Part shown: positions 1 to 12,000 of the stretch, one piece after another | Numbering within the stretch: position 1 is the stretch's first letter | Layout: the number at the start of each line of letters is the position of its first letter | From: Palaemon carinicauda | Taxonomy: Eukaryota; Arthropoda; Malacostraca; Decapoda; Palaemonidae | DNA: 64,000 nt | Assembly: GCF_036898095.1 (NCBI RefSeq) | Contig: NC_090729.1 | Location: 152,278,028 to 152,342,027, forward strand | Direction of reading: 5' to 3' | Program-made: the position numbers and the translations under genes | Notes under the pieces: model-generated | Seen by the model: only the letters and a program-made list of their open reading frames with translations | Told to the model about the DNA's origin: nothing | The model's database searches: none

Positions 1-947
1 TAAGATTGCCAGGCATCAGAAGAATCAAAGGGAATCGTAATCCTAATCTTGTTATTATCTACGTTTACTGTAATTAGGCTGTAATAAAATTCTAACCTAT
101 GTTCGTCTAACAAAGGAACATAGCCTAGTTTATCCCTAGTGTTCTCCAGAACTAATTTTAAGTAACGTATAGGCAACAAATGGGGCGACAATACACCTTT
201 AGTTGCTAACGTGATAGCTTCTACATAATCCTTGGATTTCTCAATGAAATGTGCAATTCTGTTATGTATGTGATCTATCTTTGAATCATAATACGTTAAT
301 GTTGCTAACAAATCCTGTACTTCCATAATTTGAACGATATTATCTGAATGTTCATTTAACAAATCCATAATTTTATTGATTGAAGCTAACTGATCCCTTA
401 GTTCTGACATAATCAATTCATCTTTATGAGTCAAGAACTCAATTTTCTTATTTTGATTACTAATTTTAAGACGATTGGAAAGTCCTAAACCTAAACTTGC
501 AACAGACCCAAAGATGCTTAATGCAGCATAAATGAACGGATTCCGTCTTTCTTTTTGTTCGTGTCCTACAGTCCACATCAAAAGGTCATAAGCCAAAGAT
601 CCTGTCTCTCCAGTCTTATTTTTCAAGTCATCAGATAGCATCTCTGCAACTTTTAATGTTGATCCAAGCAAACTCTTAGTAGTCAAATGAAAATGTCTCC
701 TATGCAACTCATCCAATGATGCAGAAAACCTTGAAATGGCGGTTCTTAAGCTAGTGACATCATTCTCTTGAAGAAAAATTGCTTGCATATGCACTTCGAC
801 AATTACGTTGGTTGATGTAATAAAAATGTCTTCTTGTCTTTCAACTATATTTCCATATTTAAAATATATATTCTTAGTCTTAGAACTCATCCCATACGAA
901 AAAAATGTCTGAGCGAACAATATCACTCCCAACAACAAAAAATTCAT
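1..947 (-). CDS. env: Envelope-like (F-protein-like) ORF of the Gypsy element, C-terminal part outside window
   Basis: An open minus-strand frame starts at the ATG at 945-947 and stays open to base 1, so about 315 residues are visible and the C terminus is missing. It lies directly 3' of pol, where errantiviruses carry env. The N terminus is hydrophobic (starts MNFLLLGVILFAQ), like a signal peptide. Mid-protein, a basic stretch (KERRN) precedes a glycine/alanine-rich hydrophobic segment (FIYAALSIFGSVASLGLG). A long heptad-like charged region follows, with a segment reading ATKGVLSPHLLP. The order of signal peptide, basic site, hydrophobic segment and coiled coil resembles baculovirus-F/errantivirus fusion proteins. 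That is an inference from architecture; the C-terminal membrane anchor cannot be checked. No stop is seen in the visible part. It has no counterpart in the second copy, because that contig starts at the base equivalent to 956, just outside it. Confidence 0.6.
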   Translation of the reverse strand, partial: MNFLLLGVILFAQTFFSYGMSSKTKNIYFKYGNIVERQEDIFITSTNVIVEVHMQAIFLQENDVTSLRTAISRFSASLDELHRRHFHLTTKSLLGSTLKVAEMLSDDLKNKTGETGSLAYDLLMWTVGHEQKERRNPFIYAALSIFGSVASLGLGLSNRLKISNQNKKIEFLTHKDELIMSELRDQLASINKIMDLLNEHSDNIVQIMEVQDLLATLTYYDSKIDHIHNRIAHFIEKSKDYVEAITLATKGVLSPHLLPIRYLKLVLENTRDKLGYVPLLDEHRLEFYYSLITVNVDNNKIRITIPFDSSDAWQS

Positions 948-975
948 CTTGGAAACCTGTAACGAGAAAAATTAT
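948..975 (-). promoter_or_regulatory. Candidate splice acceptor for subgenomic env mRNA
   Basis: On the minus strand a pyrimidine-rich run ends in TTTCTCGTTACAG (CAG complementary to 957-959), about 10 bases before the env ATG. Errantiviral env is known to be made from a spliced subgenomic RNA, so an acceptor here fits. No donor was identified. Other AG dinucleotides exist, so this is a candidate only. Confidence 0.4.
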
Positions 976-1043
976 ATGTAATTACTCCTGTATTAAAAAG
1001 AAAACTTTTAGTCACAAAAATTAAAATTTTTCCTCACTTCTTT

Positions 1044-4000
1044 TTAATTTCTTATGTGAGACAATGGTACTATTCTCTCATCCGTGGGTTGGGCTACGTT
1101 TTGAATTCTAAACCTATTGGCCGTTAATGTTTCCAAAATGTTAAATGGGCCTTCAAACTTAGGTGTTAGTTTATAGTTGAGCCCTTTTCTGACATTGATT
1201 TGAATATAGATGTTATCACCCACGGTATATGTTTTAGTTGGTTTCGCTATTTTATCATGATTCCTTTTCATTATGATTTGTGATTCTTCTAAATTCTTTC
1301 GAAGGATATCATATCGACTTATACTTGCATTTATACATTCTTTTAAAGGATTTGATATATTAGTTGTAGGCGTTAATACATGGAAAGGTGTTCTAACTGG
1401 GGTACCATACAATGCTTCATGCGGTGACATTTTAATTGATATATGATATGAATGATTCAGAGTACTCAGTGCCGCCGGTATTGCAATATCCCAGTTGGGG
1501 TCTGATCCCCCTAGTGTTACCCTCAATATATTTAATATCTTCCTATTTGCTCTTTCCACTAGCCCATTCGACTCTGGGTGATATATCATGGTATTGACCT
1601 TCTTTATGTTGAGGAATTCACACAATGAGGTAAGAAAGTGATTATTAAATTCACCACCCGAGTCTGAGATTATCATGTGTGGAATTCCATGTTTACAAAT
1701 GTAACACTCGTAAAACTTCCTAGCGCATTCAATCGCAGTTTTAGTTTTAAGCGCTATTAGTTCTGTATATCGAGTTAAAGCATCTATAATTACTAAGAGG
1801 TGCTTATTTCCTCTGTCTGACTCGTAAAATCCTGTTAACAAATCTAAATGTATTCTTTCAAAGGGTTGATTGGGAACAGGATAAGCTCCTAAGCTAACAG
1901 GTGTTTTCGTATGCCCTTTGTTTTCCTGACATGTGTGACAATTAGCTATGTGTCTTTTTATATCTGTAAGCATTGTATGCCAATAAAACAATGATTTGGC
2001 TTTCTGTGACATTAATGAGAACCCAGGGTGTCCATGTAATGGATTTGAATGCAACCAATTCAGGACAGTGGAAACAAGTGAGTTTGGTACTACTACCTGG
2101 TCGTTAGTTACATGTGGTGTATTGCGGGTTTTCCTTGTCACAGTCCTACACAGAATATTATCTTTGATTACATAATTCTGCTGCTTATACTTTATATATT
2201 CTTTTTCTTTATGATTGCCTTTCAAAGCATTTATAATTGTTTCTATTTTCTGATCTTTTCTTTGCTCAGTCTGTAACAATTCAGCACTCCAGCCTAAATC
2301 TTCTTGTTCAGATATTGTTTTTACAATAGGCATGGATGTTGATATATCTATTAATTCAGCTAAAGACTCCGTACAAGATGACACGGGGTTGCGTGATAAT
2401 GCATCCGCAATGATATTTGCTTTCCCAGGTAAATACCCGATTCTTGCGCCAAAATCTTGAATGATTAAATGCCACCGAGTTCGTTTAGGGCTGTGATTGA
2501 AGCCTTTAAAGAACTCTGTTAGTGGTTTATGGTCAGTAAGAACCTTAACGGGATAACCGTAAATTATGAACTTAAAATGCACTAGCGAATTAACAATAGC
2601 TAGTCCTTCCTTGTCTATTACTGCATACTTACTTTCGGAAGTTCTCAATTTTCGAGAATAGAAAGCTATCGGGAAAAACTGTTTATCATATTGCTGAAGC
2701 AATACCCCTCCTACTCCTAAGTCTGAGGCATCTGTTGCAATGAAGAATTCCTTACCGAAGTCAGGAAATTTTAAGATAGGAGAACTACACAGTTCATCTT
2801 TCAAAGTATTAAACGCCTGTTGATGTTGCTCAGACCATATGAAATCTACGCCCTTCTTCGTAAGATCAGTTAAAGGAGCGGCTATTATTGAATAGTTGCG
2901 TATAAAACGCCTGTAATATCCACTACAACCCAGAAATTGCTGTATTCCCTTGACATTAGTAGGTATGGGAAAATTACGTATAGCCGACACCTTATCATGG
3001 ACTACTTTAAGACCTTGGCTTGACACCATGAAACCCAAATATATTAATTCTGTTTTGAAAAATTCACACTTACTAATCTTTACCCTTAAGTTATGTTGTC
3101 TTAATCTCTGTAGTACTAGTTCTAACTTACGTAGATGTTCCTCTAAGGTGTTGGAAAAGATTACAAGATCATCCATATAGGCATGCAATATATCCCCTAA
3201 CAAGTCTCCAAACACTATGTTAATCATTCTTGTAAATGTTATAGGAGCACAACGTAAACCAAAAGGCATCCGTAAAAATTCATAATGTCCCCTGGCTGTG
3301 CTGAAGGCTGTGTATGGGATACTATCTTCTTCTAATGATATCTGGTGAAAGCCTTTAAGTAAGTCCAAACTGGTAAAATATTTATTCTGACCTAACAAAG
3401 ACAAAATATCGTCAGTACATGGCACTGGGAATCGATCAGGGATCGTTTCCTCGTTTAGACGACGAAAGTCGACGCAGATACGCCATGTTCGATCTTTTTT
3501 CGGTACAACTATTAAAGGAAAATTATAAGGGCTATTTGATTTTCTAATGACTCCTTCCTCTAACATTTTACCTACTTCATCATTTATTTCATTCTGGAAT
3601 TTCATAGGGAGTCTGTACGAGGGTACATATATAATTTTCTGTTTGTCTTTTAACCTTATTTGATGCTCGATCACATCTGTTTTTCCTAAGGATCCATCCG
3701 TAGTGGAAAAGACATCTGTATATTTATTTAAAAGTTCAAAAATTTTCTGCTGAATTTCTTCGTCTTGAATGTCCTTACTGATTTTATTTTTAATAGATCG
3801 TAAAAGGGATTCATCCGCAACTGATTGAGAGTGATTGATTTCAGCAACGGTAAGAATACGATGTTTATAAACTTCTACATCCAAGATATGTTGATTTTTG
3901 TGAATTACTAAAGTGTTATTTAAATGATTACAGACTTCGATATTACATTGCTGATGTGAGCCTACTGTATAAATAGCTTGTGTGACAGACAATCCGTTGG

Positions 4001-4763
4001 TTTTCAAAGTATCGGAAAGGATTAATATTTCAGATCCCGGTAGTGTTTTCTTTATTTGCACTATTAAATTCGAAGGTATGTTTGGTTCGATATATTGCGT
4101 GCAAGATGATATTACGGGTGAACGAGAATTCTGCTGGGTCGTGTATATTATTTCTTTATTAGTGAGACAAGTTATTGGTTCTTCAACGTACGTTACGGTT
4201 ACATTTGTCGTCTCCTTTTTATCCAAAACTGACTTTAAAGTATTAGAAGACTTATAGAATTTCCCTTTGATATACACGCCGTGCTTTGCAGGAGCTAAGA
4301 TAATGTTTTGATTTCCCATAGATGGGTATCCTATAATTACAGCTGGATACATATTAATGTTTTTCACAACAACAAATGTATCGGCAAACGTGCGATTACC
4401 GACTCTGAACTGAATATGAGTTATGCCTATGACGTTTAATTCATTATTTCCTATACCCGAAAGTCTAATTCCTGATTTTTCAATCGGAAAGTTCGAAAAC
4501 AACAAATGATGCGTCTTCAAATCCATAATATTACGTGGACTACCAGAGTCAAAAAATAACGTAAAGGATTTGTGTTCTAAATTTACAGCATATAAGGTTG
4601 GCCGTAACTCATTTTGGCTTATTATTGTATGAATACGTTGCAAATCTACGGGAGCATGCACTGTTTTACTTAATTCGGCCGTGTGTTTCATAGGAAAATC
4701 TATTGTCTCACAATTATCTGATAAAACATTAAATTGATTATTCAATACTATTGATGTTGACAT
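1044..4763 (-). CDS. pol: Ty3/Gypsy Pol polyprotein (protease, RT, RNase H, integrase)
   Basis: Intact 1239-residue ORF carrying out reverse transcription and integration for the Gypsy element. Domains in order: aspartic protease with DSG near residue 73; reverse transcriptase with catalytic YMDD near residue 528; RNase H with ATDASD near 676, TDHKPL near 743 and ADALSR; integrase zinc domain with two His and two Cys (about 904-944, CHTCQENKG); and integrase DDE core with Asp near 975 (HLDLL), Asp near 1032 (ISDSGGEF) and Glu near 1068 (LVERAN). A GPF-like C-terminal module (FEGPF) follows; no chromodomain is visible. Gag ends 45 bases upstream. The pol frame is open through that gap and past the gag stop in the -1 frame relative to gag, so a -1 gag-pol frameshift is plausible; I could not pin a slippery heptamer. 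Length is normal for the family. Whether it is active is unknown. Confidence 0.95.
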   Translation of the reverse strand: MSTSIVLNNQFNVLSDNCETIDFPMKHTAELSKTVHAPVDLQRIHTIISQNELRPTLYAVNLEHKSFTLFFDSGSPRNIMDLKTHHLLFSNFPIEKSGIRLSGIGNNELNVIGITHIQFRVGNRTFADTFVVVKNINMYPAVIIGYPSMGNQNIILAPAKHGVYIKGKFYKSSNTLKSVLDKKETTNVTVTYVEEPITCLTNKEIIYTTQQNSRSPVISSCTQYIEPNIPSNLIVQIKKTLPGSEILILSDTLKTNGLSVTQAIYTVGSHQQCNIEVCNHLNNTLVIHKNQHILDVEVYKHRILTVAEINHSQSVADESLLRSIKNKISKDIQDEEIQQKIFELLNKYTDVFSTTDGSLGKTDVIEHQIRLKDKQKIIYVPSYRLPMKFQNEINDEVGKMLEEGVIRKSNSPYNFPLIVVPKKDRTWRICVDFRRLNEETIPDRFPVPCTDDILSLLGQNKYFTSLDLLKGFHQISLEEDSIPYTAFSTARGHYEFLRMPFGLRCAPITFTRMINIVFGDLLGDILHAYMDDLVIFSNTLEEHLRKLELVLQRLRQHNLRVKISKCEFFKTELIYLGFMVSSQGLKVVHDKVSAIRNFPIPTNVKGIQQFLGCSGYYRRFIRNYSIIAAPLTDLTKKGVDFIWSEQHQQAFNTLKDELCSSPILKFPDFGKEFFIATDASDLGVGGVLLQQYDKQFFPIAFYSRKLRTSESKYAVIDKEGLAIVNSLVHFKFIIYGYPVKVLTDHKPLTEFFKGFNHSPKRTRWHLIIQDFGARIGYLPGKANIIADALSRNPVSSCTESLAELIDISTSMPIVKTISEQEDLGWSAELLQTEQRKDQKIETIINALKGNHKEKEYIKYKQQNYVIKDNILCRTVTRKTRNTPHVTNDQVVVPNSLVSTVLNWLHSNPLHGHPGFSLMSQKAKSLFYWHTMLTDIKRHIANCHTCQENKGHTKTPVSLGAYPVPNQPFERIHLDLLTGFYESDRGNKHLLVIIDALTRYTELIALKTKTAIECARKFYECYICKHGIPHMIISDSGGEFNNHFLTSLCEFLNIKKVNTMIYHPESNGLVERANRKILNILRVTLGGSDPNWDIAIPAALSTLNHSYHISIKMSPHEALYGTPVRTPFHVLTPTTNISNPLKECINASISRYDILRKNLEESQIIMKRNHDKIAKPTKTYTVGDNIYIQINVRKGLNYKLTPKFEGPFNILETLTANRFRIQNVAQPTDERIVPLSHIRN

Positions 4764-4807
4764 AAATGACCTTGACCCAACATCACTCTCTTCCCTTCTA
4801 GAGTTAA

Positions 4808-5980
4808 CTATGTGGTATTTGCTTTGCTCTGCACATTCTGAAAATTAGGCTGACTTTGCGAGGTCTGGTTTGACGGCCCAGGCTCAGCGATATTTGAAGA
4901 AGTGTTTGTTTGTTTCGGACTCTGAACTGCATTGACATTTTGTTGTTTCTTCTTATTGTTAAAATGAGGATTTTTCTTTTTATTTCCATATGGAACTGAC
5001 TGTGGAATTGACTGTGCATTTCTAGGATATTGTTGTGTCTTACGCGCGTAACATTGACTATAAGAATGTGATCCTGTGTTGTGAACTGAACAAAATTTCG
5101 TTCTACAGTCTGCGCTTATGTGACCTTGACGTTTGCAGTTGTAACACGTCACTCCCGCTACTGGATTATTAATTACGTTCACTGTTTGTGGTTTTGTTTC
5201 ATTCTTAGCAAAAACTTGAGTTAACACGGGATCGAGATCTGGACACTTGGACATGTGTTTCTTTATCTGTTTATAGACATCCAATTCCGTACTTGCAGGC
5301 ATTAACTTCTTATCAAAGCACCGCACTAAAGCTTCAGGCAACATAAGTGTCATGCAAGTTAAATACATTAATCGTAAAAAATCTTTCACGGAGATATTAT
5401 CGTTAGTAACCCAAGTGGAATTACCTAAAATGTCCTGATATTCGTTAAGCCTATCAGCTATGAGAGCTGCTCTCTCAACAACATTAAGCCGATTCATAGT
5501 GGCTTGATTAAGTGTATTTCGTAACGTTAACACTACATCCAAAGCTTCCTCACCCCCATAGATCGCGCGTAACCTAACTTTGAAATCATCCCAAGTAACT
5601 GCTTCCTGAAATGAAACACCTCTTAAATACGCACTCGCATCCCCCTTAGAAAAATCTATAAAACTTTTAGCTTCTTGTAATTGTACAAAAGGATCTACGA
5701 TTTGTTTGGCATTTAAATGGGCATCAACGGATGAAATCCATGACTCCACATTTTGTGGCAAGAACCCGTTGACACGGCCTTGAAAAGGAAGGATTGCTGA
5801 CCTGGCATTTACAAGCGTCACAATTGGAGGAGGATTAGCCTGGCCTACACCACTAGGTCCAGGGGTAGGGCTGACAGGAGGAGCCATGACTGCTGTATTC
5901 TTTTTTTTTCTATCTCTTTGACCCCTTTCAATCCTATCAAAATATCTATATGAGTACAGACGCCCACTGCGTAAACGCAT
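4808..5980 (-). CDS. gag: Ty3/Gypsy Gag with CCHC zinc knuckle
   Basis: Intact 390-residue ORF, the first gene of the Gypsy element. The N terminus is basic and Pro-rich. A capsid-like helical region follows (about 60-250). Near residues 278-292 is one zinc knuckle, CYNCKRQGHISADC, exactly C-X2-C-X4-H-X4-C, which in this family binds packaged RNA. The C-terminal tail is rich in Gln, Asn and Lys, typical of nucleocapsid. The ATG at 5980 is the first one after the leader, and the start context is not otherwise tested. It lies between the 5' LTR/primer-binding region and pol. An open 71-residue frame overlapping its 3' part is a shadow. Confidence 0.9.
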   Translation of the reverse strand: MRLRSGRLYSYRYFDRIERGQRDRKKKNTAVMAPPVSPTPGPSGVGQANPPPIVTLVNARSAILPFQGRVNGFLPQNVESWISSVDAHLNAKQIVDPFVQLQEAKSFIDFSKGDASAYLRGVSFQEAVTWDDFKVRLRAIYGGEEALDVVLTLRNTLNQATMNRLNVVERAALIADRLNEYQDILGNSTWVTNDNISVKDFLRLMYLTCMTLMLPEALVRCFDKKLMPASTELDVYKQIKKHMSKCPDLDPVLTQVFAKNETKPQTVNVINNPVAGVTCYNCKRQGHISADCRTKFCSVHNTGSHSYSQCYARKTQQYPRNAQSIPQSVPYGNKKKNPHFNNKKKQQNVNAVQSPKQTNTSSNIAEPGPSNQTSQSQPNFQNVQSKANTT

Positions 5981-6595
5981 ATGTATAATAAAATTCCCCC
6001 AACAATGTTACTAATCCCAATACATTTCCCCCCAAGAGTTTATGAAAGAAAAAGGAATTAGCACAAAGAAAGAAAAATTCAAAATGAGAATTCGGAGTTT
6101 CTTATAACAAAGTTTAGGAATTCACTCACCCCAGTAATAATTGACTAACGACTTGTGATAACTACACTTCACTGCACAAACTGAAATGAATACAAAATCT
6201 CTGTACTTAGCTTATACATGAAGTCGACTCGTCGTCTCTCTCTCTCTCTCTCTCTTGATGTTTTGTTAGCGATGTCTCGTTCTAGTTTCTTGTTGTTTGT
6301 AGTTCTTCCTGGATATGTCTTGCAATAGTTGAATGCCAGTCCTTGGGTTTCCTAGGATGTTGATTGAAGATTCTATTTGTATACTAACATATGTTGGTGT
6401 TAGCATTTCCGTTGGACTTAGTCAAAATTTTAGATTCTTGTAGAAAGTTTTGAGTTCTTGAAGATCTTTATCAGGTATTACAGCTTTTATGTTGAAGTCT
6501 TGAAGATATATCTCTGGTTTTACAGCTATTCATTTTGAAGTCTTGAAGATATTTCTCTAATTCTTAGAGTTTAATCGCTGTCTTTGAGTTTAATC
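5981..6595 (-). other. Gypsy 5' leader (untranslated, between primer-binding site and gag)
   Basis: About 600 bases with no supported ORF. It contains a short (TC) run near 6237-6255 and AT-rich sequence. By position it is the untranslated leader, where packaging signals and a splice donor for env would lie. None can be named from sequence alone. Confidence 0.5.
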
Positions 6596-6605
6596 GCTGC
6601 CACCA
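6596..6605 (-). promoter_or_regulatory. Candidate tRNA primer-binding site
   Basis: The minus strand reads TGGTGGCAGC a few bases after the inferred LTR end. Retroelement primer-binding sites start with TGG, complementary to the tRNA CCA end, directly after the 5' LTR, and this site fits by position and start. The tRNA identity was not determined. Confidence 0.45.
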
Positions 6606-6610
6606 TTTAT

Positions 6611-7320
<710 letters not shown>

Positions 7321-7330
7321 TGGACAAAAA

Positions 7331-8504
7331 AACGGATTTTGAGCGAAGCGAAAAATCTATTTTTGGGTGAGATAGCCATGGCGTCCTGATGGAAGGTTCC
7401 TGTTTGGTAGCTTCCTTGGGTATAAGACTACTAAGATATTCCCAGAGAATTTAACCACAGGTTATCACAGAATTCTAACTTCTGGAGCGAGTATCTCAAA
7501 GGTTTCCCTTTAAGACATCGTAATACAACAGGGGACACGCATGTCTGGTCGTGCCACATAGCTATCTCCACCCCGAACAGAGTTAACGCTTCGGTGTGTA
7601 AGGGCTGAGAATAGCTGGGAGCCGTTCCACAGCTAATCTCACTCGTGGCTACTACTGATACTCGAGACGTAAACAAACGGACGCCATTGCTCTAATGACG
7701 TCACGCGCGTCTTTATCCTGGCGCCAGTTGCTGCCCATCACCATGATACAATTGTGTAGGGTGGGAGCAAACTGAACTAAGTAGTAGGGAGGGTCCATCA
7801 GGACGCCATGGCTATCTCACCCAAAAATAGATTTTTCGCTTCGCTCAAAATCCGTTTTTTGGGCTCAAGCCATGGCGTCCTGATGGAAGAGTACCAGAGA
7901 ATCAATGTATCGTGGTAGATTTTCCCCCAGAGTTAAGTGCCTAGGCATTGACAAAACAGCAAAGTAATCTTAGGTAAGAACCATAGGAACGAAATATCCT
8001 GCCCCCCATTGGTAGGAAGTTCCCATGGGCTATGCCGACGTCAAAGTGGTATTGAAGGGCTATTCATCTTGACAGAAGAACTTTTTAAGAGCTTAGAGAT
8101 GAAGCAGAATGTTTGATATTTGTATAGGAACATTCTGAAGTAGGCCAGTGGTGGTTGGGCACTGTGCGTAGAGTTCATCTCCTGATTATCAGAAGTAAGT
8201 ATTCGTGTAGGAACCTTACTGAGGCAAGGTGAATATAATTTAGGAATGGACATCTTAAATTCTTCATGACCATAAGAAAGGAGGAGTAAATAAAACTATG
8301 ACAGTATGTATTTCATAGTAAGTAGGAGCTGAAAGAGACGCATAAGTAATAAAATAGAAATTTTATTTCACAATGCAGAAATTAAATAATTTACAGCAAA
8401 AGTAAAGTTCATTTACAGTAATAATAATGTACATAGAAATAAAGGCTTGCTCTTGAATCTGAAAGGGAATTTCAGGATTAGTAGGTACTCGTTCTCGAGG
8501 AACG
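7331..8504 (-). mobile_element. 3' end of DIRS-1 (first contig copy, cut by the N gap)
   Basis: Carries the DIRS-1 terminal sequence starting ACGGATTTTGAGCG, the inverted terminal repeat (about 7375-7718), the internal complementary region (7794-7887) and the 3' non-coding part up to the gap. It is near-identical to 15387-16560, differing by isolated single-base indels such as an extra A in the AAAACAGC run. It stops abruptly at the gap in the middle of DIRS-1 sequence, so this is a contig end and not an element end. Confidence 0.9.
7794..7887 (-). repeat. DIRS-1 internal complementary region, first contig copy
   Basis: Same circle-junction structure as at 15849-15942: the complement of the left end of the element joined to the complement of its right end, flanked by CCATCAGGACG and its inverse. 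Confidence 0.85.
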
Positions 8505-9004
8505 NNNNNNNNNNNNNNNNNNNNNNNNNNNNNNNNNNNNNNNNNNNNNNNNNNNNNNNNNNNNNNNNNNNNNNNNNNNNNNNNNNNNNNNNNNNNNNNN
8601 NNNNNNNNNNNNNNNNNNNNNNNNNNNNNNNNNNNNNNNNNNNNNNNNNNNNNNNNNNNNNNNNNNNNNNNNNNNNNNNNNNNNNNNNNNNNNNNNNNNN
8701 NNNNNNNNNNNNNNNNNNNNNNNNNNNNNNNNNNNNNNNNNNNNNNNNNNNNNNNNNNNNNNNNNNNNNNNNNNNNNNNNNNNNNNNNNNNNNNNNNNNN
8801 NNNNNNNNNNNNNNNNNNNNNNNNNNNNNNNNNNNNNNNNNNNNNNNNNNNNNNNNNNNNNNNNNNNNNNNNNNNNNNNNNNNNNNNNNNNNNNNNNNNN
8901 NNNNNNNNNNNNNNNNNNNNNNNNNNNNNNNNNNNNNNNNNNNNNNNNNNNNNNNNNNNNNNNNNNNNNNNNNNNNNNNNNNNNNNNNNNNNNNNNNNNN
9001 NNNN
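8505..9004. other. Assembly gap, exactly 500 N
   Basis: 500 undetermined bases. The round length is typical of a placeholder, not a measured gap. Frames drawn through it are meaningless. Confidence 0.99.
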
Positions 9005-9092
9005 CCTGTAACGAGAAAAATTATATGTAATTACTCCTGTATTAAAAAGAAAACTTTTAGTCACAAAAATTAAAATTTTTCCTCACTTCTTT

Positions 9093-12000
9093 TTAATTTC
9101 TTATGTGAGACAATGGTACTATTCTCTCATCCGTGGGTTGGGCTACGTTTTGAATTCTAAACCTATTGGCCGTTAATGTTTCCAAAATGTTAAATGGGCC
9201 TTCAAACTTAGGTGTTAGTTTATAGTTGAGCCCTTTTCTGACATTGATTTGAATATAGATGTTATCACCCACGGTATATGTTTTAGTTGGTTTCGCTATT
9301 TTATCATGATTCCTTTTCATTATGATTTGTGATTCTTCTAAATTCTTTCGAAGGATATCATATCGACTTATACTTGCATTTATACATTCTTTTAAAGGAT
9401 TTGATATATTAGTTGTAGGCGTTAATACATGGAAAGGTGTTCTAACTGGGGTACCATACAATGCTTCATGCGGTGACATTTTAATTGATATATGATATGA
9501 ATGATTCAGAGTACTCAGTGCCGCCGGTATTGCAATATCCCAGTTGGGGTCTGATCCCCCTAGTGTTACCCTCAATATATTTAATATCTTCCTATTTGCT
9601 CTTTCCACTAGCCCATTCGACTCTGGGTGATATATCATGGTATTGACCTTCTTTATGTTGAGGAATTCACACAATGAGGGTAAGAAAGTGATTATTAAAT
9701 TCACCACCCGAGTCTGAGATTATCATGTGTGGAATTCCATGTTTACAAATGTAACACTCGTAAAACTTCCTAGCGCATTCAATCGCAGTTTTAGTTTTAA
9801 GCGCTATTAGTTCTGTATATCGAGTTAAAGCATCTTATAATTACTAAGAGGTGCTTATTTCCTCTGTCTGACTCGTAAAATCCTGTTAACAAATCTAAAT
9901 GTATTCTTTCAAAGGGTTGATTGGGAACAGGATAAGCTCCTAAGCTAACAGGTGTTTTCGTATGCCCTTTGTTTTCCTGACATGTGTGACAATTAGCTAT
10001 GTGTCTTTTTATATCTGTAAGCATTGTATGCCAATAAAACAATGATTTGGCTTTCTGTGACATTAATGAGAACCCAGGGTGTCCATGTAATGGATTTGAA
10101 TGCAACCAATTCAGGACAGTGGAAACAAGTGAGTTTGGTACTACTACCTGGTCGTTAGTTACATGTGGTGTATTGCGGGTTTTCCTTGTCACAGTCCTAC
10201 ACAGAATATTATCTTTGATTACATAATTCTGCTGCTTATACTTTATATATTCTTTTTCTTTATGATTGCCTTTCAAAGCATTTATAATTGTTTCTATTTT
10301 CTGATCTTTTCTTTGCTCAGTCTGTAACAATTCAGCACTCCAGCCTAAATCTTCTTGTTCAGATATTGTTTTTACAATAGGCATGGATGTTGATATATCT
10401 ATTAATTCAGCTAAAGACTCCGTACAAGATGACACGGGGTTGCGTGATAATGCATCCGCAATGATATTTGCTTTCCCAGGTAAATACCCGATTCTTGCGC
10501 CAAAATCTTGAATGATTAAATGCCACCGAGTTCGTTTAGGGCTGTGATTGAAGCCTTTAAAGAACTCTGTTAGTGGTTTATGGTCAGTAAGAACCTTAAC
10601 GGGATAACCGTAAATTATGAACTTAAAATGCACTAGCGAATTAACAATAGCTAGTCCTTCCTTGTCTATTACTGCATACTTACTTTCGGAAGTTCTCAAT
10701 TTTCGAGAATAGAAAGCTATCGGGAAAAACTGTTTATCATATTGCTGAAGCAATACCCCTCCTACTCCTAAGTCTGAGGCATCTGTTGCAATGAAGAATT
10801 CCTTACCGAAGTCAGGAAATTTTAAGATAGGAGAACTACACAGTTCATCTTTCAAAGTATTAAACGCCTGTTGATGTTGCTCAGACCATATGAAATCTAC
10901 GCCCTTCTTCGTAAGATCAGTTAAAGGAGCGGCTATTATTGAATAGTTGCGTATAAAACGCCTGTAATATCCACTACAACCCAGAAATTGCTGTATTCCC
11001 TTGACATTAGTAGGTATGGGAAAATTACGTATAGCCGACACCTTATCATGGACTACTTTAAGACCTTGGCTTGACACCATGAAACCCAAATATATTAATT
11101 CTGTTTTGAAAAATTCACACTTACTAATCTTTACCCTTAAGTTATGTTGTCTTAATCTCTGTAGTACTAGTTCTAACTTACGTAGATGTTCCTCTAAGGT
11201 GTTGGAAAAGATTACAAGATCATCCATATAGGCATGCAATATATCCCCTAACAAGTCTCCAAACACTATGTTAATCATTCTTGTAAATGTTATAGGAGCA
11301 CAACGTAAACCAAAAGGCATCCGTAAAAATTCATAATGTCCCCTGGCTGTGCTGAAGGCTGTGTATGGGATACTATCTTCTTCTAATGATATCTGGTGAA
11401 AGCCTTTAAGTAAGTCCAAACTGGTAAAATATTTATTCTGACCTAACAAAGACAAAATATCGTCAGTACATGGCACTGGGAATCGATCAGGGATCGTTTC
11501 CTCGTTTAGACGACGAAAGTCGACGCAGATACGCCATGTTCGATCTTTTTTCGGTACAACTATTAAAGGAAAATTATAAGGGCTATTTGATTTTCTAATG
11601 ACTCCTTCCTCTAACATTTTACCTACTTCATCATTTATTTCATTCTGGAATTTCATAGGGAGTCTGTACGAGGGTACATATATAATTTTCTGTTTGTCTT
11701 TTAACCTTATTTGATGCTCGATCACATCTGTTTTTCCTAAGGATCCATCCGTAGTGGAAAAGACATCTGTATATTTATTTAAAAGTTCAAAAATTTTCTG
11801 CTGAATTTCTTCGTCTTGAATGTCCTTACTGATTTTATTTTTAATAGATCGTAAAAGGGATTCATCCGCAACTGATTGAGAGTGATTGATTTCAGCAACG
11901 GTAAGAATACGATGTTTATAAACTTCTACATCCAAGATATGTTGATTTTTGTGAATTACTAAAGTGTTATTTAAATGATTACAGACTTCGATATTACATT

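Noticed and set aside
2950..4257. Plus-strand frames inside pol (also 11001-12308)
   Set aside because: Antisense shadows of Pol; no motifs of their own.
8363..9073. Frames reading through the N gap
   Set aside because: They exist only because N was not counted as a stop.
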